NCBI GenBank assembly: GCA_027686065.1
Contig: JAQCTH010000055.1
Location: 1-24,406, forward strand
Length of the DNA stretch: 24,406 bases
Source of the DNA: Clostridiaceae bacterium AF10-41
GTDB taxonomy: Bacteria > Bacillota > Clostridia > Clostridiales > Clostridiaceae
Reading direction: 5' to 3'
Position 1 is the stretch's first letter. Each line of letters begins with the position of its first letter. The notes under the pieces are model-generated. The model was not told the origin of the DNA. It saw only the letters and a program-made list of their open reading frames with translations, and did no database searches. Shown one piece after another: positions 1-7,246 of this stretch. A program made the translations under genes and the position numbers.

Positions 1-452
1 CCTGTTGCTCCTGTTATTCCTGTTGCTCCGGTTGCTCCTGTACTACTTATATCATATTTTACTATTACCATTGTAGCTTTTACTGGAACTATTGTAGAAT
101 AAAATGCTATTCCATTACTAAAATTTATTAATGACATTGTTACAGGTTGTGATATAACATCTATTATACCTATTCCTACAACTTCTCCTGTTCTAATTGG
201 AGAATTACCTTCTAGAAGATCTCCCTGCGATGATGATAGTGCAAAAACGGCTCCATCAATAGAGCTTACTGACTGAGTTGCAATCCACCAATTGACAATA
301 TATTTTCCAATTTCATTAAATGTTATTACACCTGTGTCACTATTGTAAAATATATTGCCTGATGAGTTTACAATTGAGTCGAATACTACATTTTCTCTAT
401 CTACCACACTTCCAGTTGATAATCTTTCTATCTGTAACGCAATATTACTCAT
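1..452 (-). CDS. Collagen-like surface protein with N-terminal BclA/C1q-like domain (partial, runs off window)
   Basis: The gene begins at an ATG (450-452) behind a strong TAAGGAGG ribosome site and stays open to the window edge, giving 150 codons. Residues 1 to about 137 form a beta-rich domain (MSNIALQIERL..., NIFYNSDTGVITFNEIGKY, VNWWIATQ, SPIRTGEVVG, TMVIVKYDIS) that resembles the C-terminal domain of the neighbouring collagen-like protein and of BclA-type exosporium glycoproteins, which fold like C1q/TNF trimers. It is followed by GATGATGITGATG collagen triplets, which continue past the edge. It starts 30 bases after the stop of the upstream gene, so the two are probably co-transcribed. 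Globular domain first and collagen after is the reverse of BclA. What follows the repeats cannot be seen. A spore-surface location is inferred from the family only. Confidence 0.85.
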   Translation of the reverse strand, partial: MSNIALQIERLSTGSVVDRENVVFDSIVNSSGNIFYNSDTGVITFNEIGKYIVNWWIATQSVSSIDGAVFALSSSQGDLLEGNSPIRTGEVVGIGIIDVISQPVTMSLINFSNGIAFYSTIVPVKATMVIVKYDISSTGATGATGITGAT

Positions 453-482
453 CTTAACCTCCTTAGCATAATATTATATAAT

Positions 483-2156
483 CTATAAAGCTACCTCTGT
501 AATTACTATATTTGCTTGTATTATAGTATTTCCATACATAACAGTAGTACCAGTATTATTAATTAGTTTTACTATTGATGGAATTGATGAAATAGTTATT
601 AATGCACTTCCACTTAACTGTCCTGTTACTATTGGTGATACACTGGATACAGTTGTACCAGCACCATTAATTTGTAAATCAAATCTAACAAAAGTAGATA
701 GCTCTGCCCCACCTGTAGCAATCCACCACGTCACATAGTAATTTCCTATTGAACTAATGGTAAATTCACCAGTTGCTGAATTATAACTAATATTAGAGCT
801 TTGATCATTAAAATTATTAAATACTACAGTCGATCCATTTAAAATTGTACTTACATTGTTATCTATACGCTGAGCACTTATTCCTCTCAGTTGCATCATT
901 GCTCCCGTTGCCCCTGTTGCTCCTGTTGCTCCTGTTGCTCCTTGTATTCCTTGTGGTCCTTGTGGTCCTTGTAGTCCTTGCACACCTTGAATTCCTTGTA
1001 CTCCTTGTACTCCTTGTACTCCTTGTGCACCTTGTACTCCTTGTGCACCTTGAATTCCTTGCGCTCCTTGTGGCCCTGTTGCTCCTTGTGGACCTGTTGC
1101 CCCTGTCATTCCTTGTATTCCCTGTGCTCCTTGCGCCCCTGTTGCCCCTGTCACTCCTTGTATTCCCTGTGCTCCTTGCGGCCCTGTTGCCCCTGTCACT
1201 CCTTGTATTCCCTGTGCTCCTTGCGCCCCTGTTGCCCCTGTCACTCCTTGTATTCCCTGTGCTCCTTGTGACCCTGTTGCTCCCGTTGCTCCTTGTGGTC
1301 CTTGTAGTCCTTGCACACCTTGAACTCCTTGCACACCTTGTACTCCTTGTACTCCTTGTACTCCTTGTACTCCTTGTACTCCTTGTGGCCCAGTTGCTCC
1401 TGTCGCCCCTGTTATTCCCTGTGCTCCTTGTGGACCTGTTACTCCAGTTGCCCCTGTTACTCCTTGTGCTCCTTGTGGACCCGTTGCTCCTTGTATTCCC
1501 TGTGCTCCCGTCACCCCTGTTGCTCCAGTTGCTCCTTGTATTCCTTGCGCTCCTTGTGGACCTGTTGCTCCCGTTGTTCCTTGTGGACCTGTTGGTCCTG
1601 TTGGTCCTGTTGGTCCTGTTGGTCCTGATATTGGAGTATAACTTATACTTAAATATGGACAATTATTGCTTCTACTTGAAGCAAAATATACATTTCCTTG
1701 TGAACAACTTATTGCTATTGTCAAACCATAATTAGGGAATATTCCATTAATCCAGCCTACTACTAACTCTCGTATATTAATACTAATATAGTTTTTAATA
1801 TCACTATTTCTAATCGTTCTGTTTATTCCAGTATATACAACTCTAGGTGCCGTAGCAGCTGTAACTTCATTAACATTATAATCTTGTAAATTTCTATATA
1901 TTTTTAAATTTATACTGTTACAATTTCTAAAACATGCAGATGTAACATATAGATTTAAATTACTATCAACGATATAAACTGGTTCGTTAAACTCATTAAA
2001 ATTAAATTTTATTAAAGTTCTAAATTCTCCTGGTAAATTGCTGCATTTATCACGATGGTATCCTACTGCCAAAAAAGGTAAAGCAGAAAAATTTTTATTT
2101 CTTAATCCACTAAAAATAAAAGTATCATCTGAGGTATATATATTTCTATAAAGCAA
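483..2156 (-). CDS. Collagen-like protein: DNRLRE-like domain, Gly-X-Y repeats, BclA-type C-terminal domain
   Basis: Protein of 557 residues. It starts at TTG (2154-2156), chosen because AGGAGGT lies 7 bases upstream and no ATG is near. Residues 1-177 look like a DNRLRE/CBM96-type beta-sandwich: a run of beta strands, the [21 protein letters not shown] segment, and a closing [16 protein letters not shown]. Residues 178-419 are about 80 uninterrupted Gly-X-Y triplets rich in GPT, GAT, GAQ and GVQ. Threonine is frequent in Y, where BclA proteins carry glycans. Residues 420-557 are a BclA/C1q-like trimerisation domain related to the start of the downstream gene. No signal peptide is present, as is usual for exosporium proteins assembled from the mother cell. 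A role on the spore surface is inferred. The collagen stretch is prone to length variation. Confidence 0.85.
   Translation of the reverse strand: MLYRNIYTSDDTFIFSGLRNKNFSALPFLAVGYHRDKCSNLPGEFRTLIKFNFNEFNEPVYIVDSNLNLYVTSACFRNCNSINLKIYRNLQDYNVNEVTAATAPRVVYTGINRTIRNSDIKNYISINIRELVVGWINGIFPNYGLTIAISCSQGNVYFASSRSNNCPYLSISYTPISGPTGPTGPTGPTGPQGTTGATGPQGAQGIQGATGATGVTGAQGIQGATGPQGAQGVTGATGVTGPQGAQGITGATGATGPQGVQGVQGVQGVQGVQGVQGVQGVQGLQGPQGATGATGSQGAQGIQGVTGATGAQGAQGIQGVTGATGPQGAQGIQGVTGATGAQGAQGIQGMTGATGPQGATGPQGAQGIQGAQGVQGAQGVQGVQGVQGIQGVQGLQGPQGPQGIQGATGATGATGATGAMMQLRGISAQRIDNNVSTILNGSTVVFNNFNDQSSNISYNSATGEFTISSIGNYYVTWWIATGGAELSTFVRFDLQINGAGTTVSSVSPIVTGQLSGSALITISSIPSIVKLINNTGTTVMYGNTIIQANIVITEVAL
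900..1625 (-). repeat. Collagen-coding tandem repeats (9-base and 45-base units)
   Basis: This segment encodes the Gly-X-Y region of the 557-residue protein. Between about 1090 and 1271 a 45-base unit, encoding 15 residues of the type [15 protein letters not shown], occurs about four times with very few changes. Between about 1310 and 1387 a 9-base unit encoding GVQ is repeated about eight times. Another GVQ/GAQ run lies near 980-1060. Such near-identical units suggest recent expansion by slippage or recombination. Confidence 0.85.
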
Positions 2157-2280
2157 TTATAGCACCTCCTAATCATTTGCTTATTACATAATATTCATAA
2201 GTCATAATATGTTTACAAATTATAGTATTTTTAAGCTTTATATTTTACTATATGTCCTTTATGGACATTTACTATGAAAT
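2157..2280 (-). promoter_or_regulatory. Leader and presumed promoter of the collagen-like gene pair
   Basis: This 124-base gap must carry the promoter for the two collagen-like genes. It contains AGGAGGT just before the TTG start and a palindrome ATGTCC-TTTAT-GGACAT at 2252-2268. Overlapping one arm, on the minus strand, is CATATAGTA, which fits the CATAnnnTA -10 pattern of late mother-cell sigma-K promoters, but there is no matching -35 AC at the right distance. Sporulation control is therefore only suggested. Confidence 0.25.
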
Positions 2281-2336
2281 AAAAAAAATGTCTTATTAAT
2301 GATAAAAATTTTATACATCAATAAGACATTTTTTTA
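2281..2336 (-). terminator. Rho-independent terminator of the rnf operon
   Basis: The inverted repeat AATGTCTTATT (2287-2297) / AATAAGACATT (2320-2330) is flanked by A-runs on the left and T-runs on the right. On the minus strand it gives an 11-pair stem followed by eight or more U residues, right after the rnfB stop. The flanking runs also make it plausible in the plus direction. Confidence 0.85.
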
Positions 2337-3131
2337 TTAATTAATTGATAATTTTATTGCTCCTGTAGGACACTTTTTAGTACATATTTGACAGTTTATA
2401 CATTTATCATAATCTACTTTAGCCAGGTTTTTCACTACATGAACCGCATCCTTTGGACAATTTCTTTCACACAACTTACATCCTATACAAGCCGCTGAAC
2501 AATTTTCTTTAACATGTCTTCCTATCTCAATATTATTACATTCTACTCTTACCTTCTTTGAAATAGGAACTGATTCAATAAGTCCTTTTGGACAAATATT
2601 TATACAAGCTCCACAGTTTGTACATTTATCTACATTAACCTTAGCAATGCCATTAACTATTTCTAAGGCATCAAATTCACAGACATTAACACAACTGCCA
2701 AGTCCTAAGCAACCATATGAACAAGCTTTCGAACCTCCTCCTATCATAAGAGAAGCTGTTAAACAATCTGTAACTCCTTCTAAATCATATTTAATCTTAG
2801 CTGAATCACAATTACCATTACACTTTACAAAGGCAGTCATTTTTTCAGTTAAATCTACCTTTATACCTAAAATCTCACCTATATCCTCTGCTGTCTTAAC
2901 ACCACCTACAGAGCATAAATTAGGCTTTGCACCATCCATTATAACTGCTTCTGCATAAGCATCGCATCCAGCAAAACCACATCCCCCACAGTTTGCACCT
3001 GGAAGACATTCTCTTAACTTGGGTATTTTAGGATCAACTTTTACTTCAAAGGCTTTTGATGCAAAACCTAATAATATCCCAAAAACTAATCCCAAAATCC
3101 CTAAGCTTAAAGTTGCATTTAAAATATTCAT
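2337..3131 (-). CDS. rnfB: RnfB, ferredoxin-side iron-sulfur subunit of the Rnf complex
   Basis: 264 residues. An N-terminal membrane helix (LGILGLVFGILLGFASKAF) is followed by the Fe-S domain signature CLPGANCGGCGFAGC at about residues 43-57. A cysteine-rich segment (CSYGCLGLGSCVNVC) and several bacterial ferredoxin motifs follow: CTNCGACINICP, ACIGCKLCERNCP and CINCQICTKKCP. In the Rnf complex this subunit passes electrons from reduced ferredoxin towards the membrane subunits on the cytoplasmic side. It is the last gene of the operon, 11 bases after rnfA, with GGGAGG six bases before the ATG. All expected cysteine motifs appear intact and the length is normal for clostridial RnfB. Confidence 0.96.
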   Translation of the reverse strand: MNILNATLSLGILGLVFGILLGFASKAFEVKVDPKIPKLRECLPGANCGGCGFAGCDAYAEAVIMDGAKPNLCSVGGVKTAEDIGEILGIKVDLTEKMTAFVKCNGNCDSAKIKYDLEGVTDCLTASLMIGGGSKACSYGCLGLGSCVNVCEFDALEIVNGIAKVNVDKCTNCGACINICPKGLIESVPISKKVRVECNNIEIGRHVKENCSAACIGCKLCERNCPKDAVHVVKNLAKVDYDKCINCQICTKKCPTGAIKLSIN

Positions 3132-3142
3132 ACTAATCCTCC

Positions 3143-3721
3143 CTAGTGAATTAATCCTTGGAATCCTAAAAAGGCAATTGACATTAAAGCTGCTGTAAAT
3201 AATGTAATTGGCAAGCCTTTTAGAACTACTGGTATGTTTTCATTATTATCTACTCGTTCTCTTATAAATGCTAATAACACTATAGATAACATATATCCTG
3301 ACGCAGCTCCTACTCCATTGACTATTGATTGTATAAAATTATATCCTTCTTGTATATTTAATGTTGCTACTCCTAACACTGCACAATTTGTTGTTATAAG
3401 TGGCAAGTATATTCCAAGCGCCTTATGAAGAGTTGGAGATAACTTTTTCATAGCCATTTCTACAAACTGAACTAATGCAGCAATAACTAGTACATTTGCT
3501 ATTGTTTTAAGATATTCAAGTTCTAAATTTACCAATATAATATTATATACAAGCCATGACATTATAGATGCTAATGCCATAACGAACATTACTGCAAGTC
3601 CCATACCTATAGCCGCATCTTTTTTCTTTGAAACTCCAAGGAATGAACATATTCCTAGGAATTTTGAAAGGACAAAGTTATTTACCAACATTGCTGATAT
3701 AAAAATTATAAACAATTCCAT
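3143..3721 (-). CDS. rnfA: RnfA, integral membrane subunit of the Rnf complex
   Basis: 192 residues and about six transmembrane helices, the usual size. It has the conserved NNFVLSKFLGICSFLGVSKK near the start (residues 14-33) and LITTNCAVLGVATLN in the middle. These two cysteines correspond to those that, with the matching pair in RnfE, hold an intramembrane iron-sulfur cluster in the structurally known complexes. RnfA and RnfE are inverted homologous partners in the ion-translocating core. It lies 14 bases downstream of rnfE, with AGAGGGG 8 bases before the ATG. Nothing unusual was seen. Confidence 0.96.
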   Translation of the reverse strand: MELFIIFISAMLVNNFVLSKFLGICSFLGVSKKKDAAIGMGLAVMFVMALASIMSWLVYNIILVNLELEYLKTIANVLVIAALVQFVEMAMKKLSPTLHKALGIYLPLITTNCAVLGVATLNIQEGYNFIQSIVNGVGAASGYMLSIVLLAFIRERVDNNENIPVVLKGLPITLFTAALMSIAFLGFQGLIH

Positions 3722-3735
3722 TAGTTACACCCCTC

Positions 3736-4455
3736 TTAGCTTTTAGATTTATTTTTATTTATTATTTCTATTTTGCTTTCATCTCCACATGATCCTGTTC
3801 CACATCCTGAACAACTTCCACAGCTATGTTCTAGAACTCTAACTGCTTCTCCTGTCTTAGAAGCTTTTCTAATATTATAAGCATTTAAAACTACCATAAG
3901 ACCACCCAACGTAAAAAATGCTCCAGGAGCTAATATCATTATTGATGCTGGTTTAAAGCTTTCAGGAAGTATTTGCATTCCGAGTATTTGACCTGATCCT
4001 AATATCTCTCTAAAAGTTCCAATTAGCAATAATGCAATTGTAAAACCAAGCCCCATTCCAACAGCATCAAAAATCGAAGGTAATATTGAATTTTTTGATG
4101 CATATGCTTCTGCTCTTCCCAATATTATACAATTAACAACTATTAATGGTATAAAAATTCCAAGAGATGCATATAGACTAGGTACATATCCTTGCATTAA
4201 CATATCAATTATTGTAACAAAGGATGCTATAACTACAATGTATGCTGGTATTCTAATCTTATCTGGTACTAATTTCCTTATTGCTGAAATTATCATATTT
4301 GAAAATATCAATACCACTGTTGATGCTAATCCCATACCTAATGCATTTTTTGCATTTGTTGTAACTGCAAGAGTTGGGCACATAGCCAAAACTTGAACAA
4401 AAATCGGATTTTCTGTAACTATCCCATTTTTTAATCTTTCAATTAACTTATTCAT
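3736..4455 (-). CDS. rnfE: RnfE, integral membrane subunit of the Rnf complex, with cysteine-rich tail
   Basis: 239 residues. The first 200 or so are the standard six-helix RnfE: NPIFVQVLAMCPTLAVTTNAKNA near the start, then LIVVNCIILGRAEAYASKN, and the loop with GSGQILGMQILP. The two conserved cysteines that pair with RnfA are present. After the last helix a soluble tail carries CGSCSGCGTGSCGDES, four or more closely spaced cysteines in Gly/Ser-rich sequence, and then a charged end. The basic RnfE fold does not need this tail. Cysteine-rich tails may be common in clostridial RnfE, but this could not be checked. The ribosome site GGAGG is 6 bases before the ATG. Confidence 0.95.
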   Translation of the reverse strand: MNKLIERLKNGIVTENPIFVQVLAMCPTLAVTTNAKNALGMGLASTVVLIFSNMIISAIRKLVPDKIRIPAYIVVIASFVTIIDMLMQGYVPSLYASLGIFIPLIVVNCIILGRAEAYASKNSILPSIFDAVGMGLGFTIALLLIGTFREILGSGQILGMQILPESFKPASIMILAPGAFFTLGGLMVVLNAYNIRKASKTGEAVRVLEHSCGSCSGCGTGSCGDESKIEIINKNKSKS

Positions 4456-4473
4456 TGCTTTCCTCCTAATTAA

Positions 4474-5139
4474 TTATTGATTTTCACTAGCTGATGTATC
4501 TGCATCTGTATTTTTTTCAGGAACTGTTTCTTCACTACTAGCCGATGTATTTGCATCTGTATTTTCTTGTGGAGCTATTTCTTCTCCCTTTATATTTTTT
4601 AAATAGAAAGTGATAGCTTCATTTACGGCTGTTACTGATGCTCTACTAGAAACTGTAGCTCCTGATATAGCTTCTACTTCATTATCTTTATTAGGAGTTA
4701 TTTTAACTAATTCTAAGTAGCCATTTGCAGGCTTATCTTTAAATCTTGCGGTAAATTTATCTTCTGAAATTTTAGCACCAAGTCCAGGTGTTTCACTATG
4801 TGAAAGTACCTTAACACCTGAAATTTTATCATCATTTGATATACCTATTACAAAGTCCACCGGACCATGGAACCCCTTTGTAGTAACTTTAATAACATAT
4901 CCGACAATATTATTCTCATTTAAAGCTTCGTATATTTCTTTTATATTCCCTTCAGCGTCAATGCTATTCATATCTTGAATATTACTAGCTTGTGGTAATA
5001 TGTAATTTAAATCTTCTTTACTTACTTTTGAATTTTCTATAATAGCTTCTTTAGTTAAATTGTTAGCAACTCCAAGTAATAATCCTGCAATCATTGTTAT
5101 AATTAGAAGGATTCCTCCTAGCTTAAAATTTTCTTTCAT
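4474..5139 (-). CDS. rnfG: RnfG, periplasm-facing flavoprotein subunit of the Rnf complex
   Basis: 221 residues. One N-terminal membrane helix (GGILLIITMIAGLLLGVA) anchors an extracytoplasmic FMN_bind domain. Conserved features include GFHGPVDFVIGI, HSETPGLGAKI and the flavinylation motif SGATVSS at 159-165. Thr162 of that motif is the expected site of covalent FMN attachment by ApbE. After residue 185 there is a low-complexity tail with two similar units (PQENTDANTSASSEE and PEKNTDADTSASENQ), likely a disordered surface linker. The GGAGG site sits inside the end of rnfD, 13 bases from the ATG, so translation is probably coupled to rnfD. Confidence 0.95.
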   Translation of the reverse strand: MKENFKLGGILLIITMIAGLLLGVANNLTKEAIIENSKVSKEDLNYILPQASNIQDMNSIDAEGNIKEIYEALNENNIVGYVIKVTTKGFHGPVDFVIGISNDDKISGVKVLSHSETPGLGAKISEDKFTARFKDKPANGYLELVKITPNKDNEVEAISGATVSSRASVTAVNEAITFYLKNIKGEEIAPQENTDANTSASSEETVPEKNTDADTSASENQ

Positions 5140-5147
5140 AATTCTAC

Positions 5148-6038
5148 TTAAGCCTCCTTCTTAATTTTTATTTTTTTAGTTGTAAGATATTCTATAAGAG
5201 GAGCAAATAAATTAGTTATTATAATTGCATAATAAGGTCCTTCAGGATTGTATCCTTTTACAGAAATAATAGATGCACAAATACCAGCTATTAACCCAAA
5301 TATATATTGTCCTATTTTAGTCATTGGAGTTGTTCCATAATCTGTAGTCATAAATATAGCCGCTACAAAAAATGCTCCAGGAAGTAATATATCTTTATCA
5401 AAATAATTATACATAATCATTGCTGATACTATAAATGATATAGGTCCCCTTAAGCTTATCCTACCTCTTAGTACTAAATAAAGCCCTCCAATACATAAAG
5501 CTAATATTGAAACTTCTCCTATACTACCATTTGCTTGTCCAATAATCTTACTTATTAGTGATACTGCTTCTTGAGAAGCTTCCGATGCCGCAGATGTGGC
5601 ATCAACTACGGGTTTTGCCATTACTCCTGCCCATGATGCAATTAGAAATGCTTTTGATGCGGCTGCTGGATTCATAAAATTTTGGCCAAGCCCTCCAAAA
5701 AATTGTTTAACAACTATTGTTGCAAATATTGATGCTATGATCGGTATCCATAATGGAACGTAAGTTGGCATAATAAAAGATATAATTATACCCAAAACTA
5801 TAGGACTTAAATCTGTAATAAACTGTCTTTTCCTTACGAATTTGTTCCAAAGTCCTTCTGATATAACACTAGTTGCAATTGTTGCAACTATTATTTTTAC
5901 AGCATCTATTTTATAAAAATAGACCCCTGCACATATTGCTGGAATTAAAGCAATAATAAAGTCAATCATTATTTTATTAATTTTGCTACCATTTTTTATA
6001 TGTGGTGCTGGTGATATTTTTAGCTTTATATTTTCCAC
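5148..6038 (-). CDS. rnfD: RnfD, membrane flavoprotein subunit of the Rnf complex
   Basis: About 296 residues with eight or more transmembrane helices. It has the N-terminal ISPAPHIKNG typical of RnfD/NqrB and the conserved FFGGLGQNFMNPAAASKAFL and GSIGEVSILALCIGGLYLVLRG. The start is placed at the GTG 6036-6038, which has AGGAG 8 bases upstream. An in-frame GTG nine bases earlier lies directly on the ribosome site and is less likely. RnfD normally binds FMN covalently through a Thr in an S-(G/S)-A-T-P-L motif. Here the aligned stretch reads VDATSAASEASQ, so the Thr is replaced by Ser and the Pro-Leu is lost. Flavin attachment is therefore uncertain. The gene follows rnfC by about 30 bases. 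Confidence 0.93.
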   Translation of the reverse strand: MENIKLKISPAPHIKNGSKINKIMIDFIIALIPAICAGVYFYKIDAVKIIVATIATSVISEGLWNKFVRKRQFITDLSPIVLGIIISFIMPTYVPLWIPIIASIFATIVVKQFFGGLGQNFMNPAAASKAFLIASWAGVMAKPVVDATSAASEASQEAVSLISKIIGQANGSIGEVSILALCIGGLYLVLRGRISLRGPISFIVSAMIMYNYFDKDILLPGAFFVAAIFMTTDYGTTPMTKIGQYIFGLIAGICASIISVKGYNPEGPYYAIIITNLFAPLIEYLTTKKIKIKKEA

Positions 6039-6068
6039 ATTTTTCACTCCTATTCAGATTTTCTATTG

Positions 6069-6992
6069 CTATTTAAATGTTTTTGCAGTTTTTATACTTT
6101 GTGCAATCTCTATTTTTGATGGACAGACAAAACTACATAAGCCACAATCAATACATTTTTCTCCACCGAACTTTATAAACTCATCTTTTTCTTTCATTCT
6201 ATAAAGCTCCACTAGCTTTATAGGATTTAATCCTTCTGGACATGCTCTTAAGCATTTGCCACACCTAATACAACTATAACTTTCTTCTGATGGTGAATCA
6301 TTTTCTGATAGAAATAATATTCCATTTGAGTTTTCCCTTATAGGCGAATCTAAATCATATATAGGAACTCCATTTATGCTTCCCCCATCAATAACTTTTT
6401 TAAGCAAACTATAATTCCCTTTTAATCTTTCAAACACTTCTTTATATGTAGTCCCATTTTTTATAGAAATAACTTTTCCGCCATTTACAGCACTACCATG
6501 AATAGTTGTTAAGACTTCTACTTCATTTTTATTCAAAGCCTGTCCAAACTTCACAATCTCAATTAAATCATAAATAACCACATCATTTTTTGATTCTCCA
6601 TATACCTTAGATATTAATTTATCTTTGTATAAATCAGTTATAGATGATACTCTTATAACATCCCCATATTTTTTCAACTCTTCTTGGATATATTTATCTT
6701 TTCCATCTACTACAAACTTAACTTCTGACTTTAGTTTAATCTTTTCTATTCCTTTTTTTAAATCTTCTTTTCTTTCTCCAATTATTACACCATATCCATT
6801 TAAATTAGGTTGAAAACTAAAAGCCTTTATTATTACTTTCTTGCTACTTTTCTCAAATATTGAAAGTACCTTTTTTTCACTTTCTTCTAAATTCAAATTT
6901 TCTTTATCAATTGATAATTTTAATATTTTAGCATCAGTTATCGTAAATAATTTATTGTAAATATTTACATTATTTAAAAAATTACTTAACAC
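6069..6992 (-). CDS. rnfC: Short, divergent RnfC iron-sulfur subunit
   Basis: 307 residues, well below the roughly 430-450 usual for RnfC. The C-terminal half is clear: an SLBB-like stretch (residues 155-230, ending SNGILFLSE) and two [4Fe-4S] motifs, C241-x2-C-x2-C-x3-C-P and C280-x2-C-x2-C-x3-C-P. The N-terminal biotinyl-like domain (GG.H) is missing. So are the glycine-rich GLGGAGFPT-type and NGAECEPY-type motifs that bind FMN/NADH. Residues 50-150 only loosely resemble that domain. GTG start with AGGAGG 8 bases upstream. The 254 bases upstream hold no remnant of the missing part, so this is not a simple frameshift. RnfC is normally the NAD+ reducing entry point. This one may have lost that activity or use another partner. 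Confidence 0.85.
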   Translation of the reverse strand: MLSNFLNNVNIYNKLFTITDAKILKLSIDKENLNLEESEKKVLSIFEKSSKKVIIKAFSFQPNLNGYGVIIGERKEDLKKGIEKIKLKSEVKFVVDGKDKYIQEELKKYGDVIRVSSITDLYKDKLISKVYGESKNDVVIYDLIEIVKFGQALNKNEVEVLTTIHGSAVNGGKVISIKNGTTYKEVFERLKGNYSLLKKVIDGGSINGVPIYDLDSPIRENSNGILFLSENDSPSEESYSCIRCGKCLRACPEGLNPIKLVELYRMKEKDEFIKFGGEKCIDCGLCSFVCPSKIEIAQSIKTAKTFK

Positions 6993-7069
6993 TACACAAA
7001 CCTCCTATTTTGTCAAGGTATTCGTTAAAACATACCCTATTATGCGTATATTTTAGCAGTTCCGATTTC

Positions 7070-7098
7070 ATATTACCATAAATGCAACTATCCCACAA
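7070..7098 (-). promoter_or_regulatory. rnfC: Candidate sigma-A promoter of the rnf operon
   Basis: On the minus strand TTGTGG (7093-7098) and TAATAT (7070-7075) are separated by 17 bases. Three of six and four of six bases match the sigma-A consensus, so this is only a candidate. Its placement just downstream of the Rex-like site and about 80 bases before the rnfC start is sensible. Confidence 0.3.
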
Positions 7099-7101
7099 CT
7101 T

Positions 7102-7119
7102 TTGTAATTTATTTAACAA
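7102..7119. promoter_or_regulatory. Rex-like operator upstream of rnfC
   Basis: The 18-base site reads TTGTTAAATAAATTACAA on the minus strand. It matches 12 of the 14 fixed positions of the Rex consensus TTGTTAA-N4-TTAACAA, with one half-site perfect. It lies 110 bases upstream of the rnfC start, next to the candidate -35. Rex is the NADH/NAD+-sensing repressor of Firmicute redox genes. Control of rnf by Rex is inferred. Confidence 0.5.
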
Positions 7120-7246
7120 GAGTTTTAATGAAAACTTTAAACTTTCTATATAATACACTAAAAATTCTTGATAAATTTATTAATTTAACTATTAAATACA
7201 ACTATTAATAGTTACTTTTTTAACATAAAAACAAGAAAGTAAACTT

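Noticed and set aside
900..1625. Possible CRISPR-like array in the repeated region
   Set aside because: Units are contiguous codon repeats without unique spacers, and they encode an unbroken Gly-X-Y protein.
859..1662. Minus-strand frame rich in Ser/Thr/Arg/Asn (267 codons) within the collagen gene
   Set aside because: It is a shifted reading of the same repeat DNA, as expected for low-complexity sequence, inside a well-supported gene.
845..1735. Long plus-strand open frame rich in Leu/Val (296 codons) and other long frames opposite the collagen region
   Set aside because: They are antisense shadows of Gly-X-Y codons. Their residue pattern simply mirrors the repeats and they lack ribosome sites.
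7200..7246. Hairpin and palindrome AACTATTAATAGTT as terminator of the TPR operon
   Set aside because: The stem has a bulge and no U-run follows. The palindrome is pure AT and could be chance, so no terminator is claimed.
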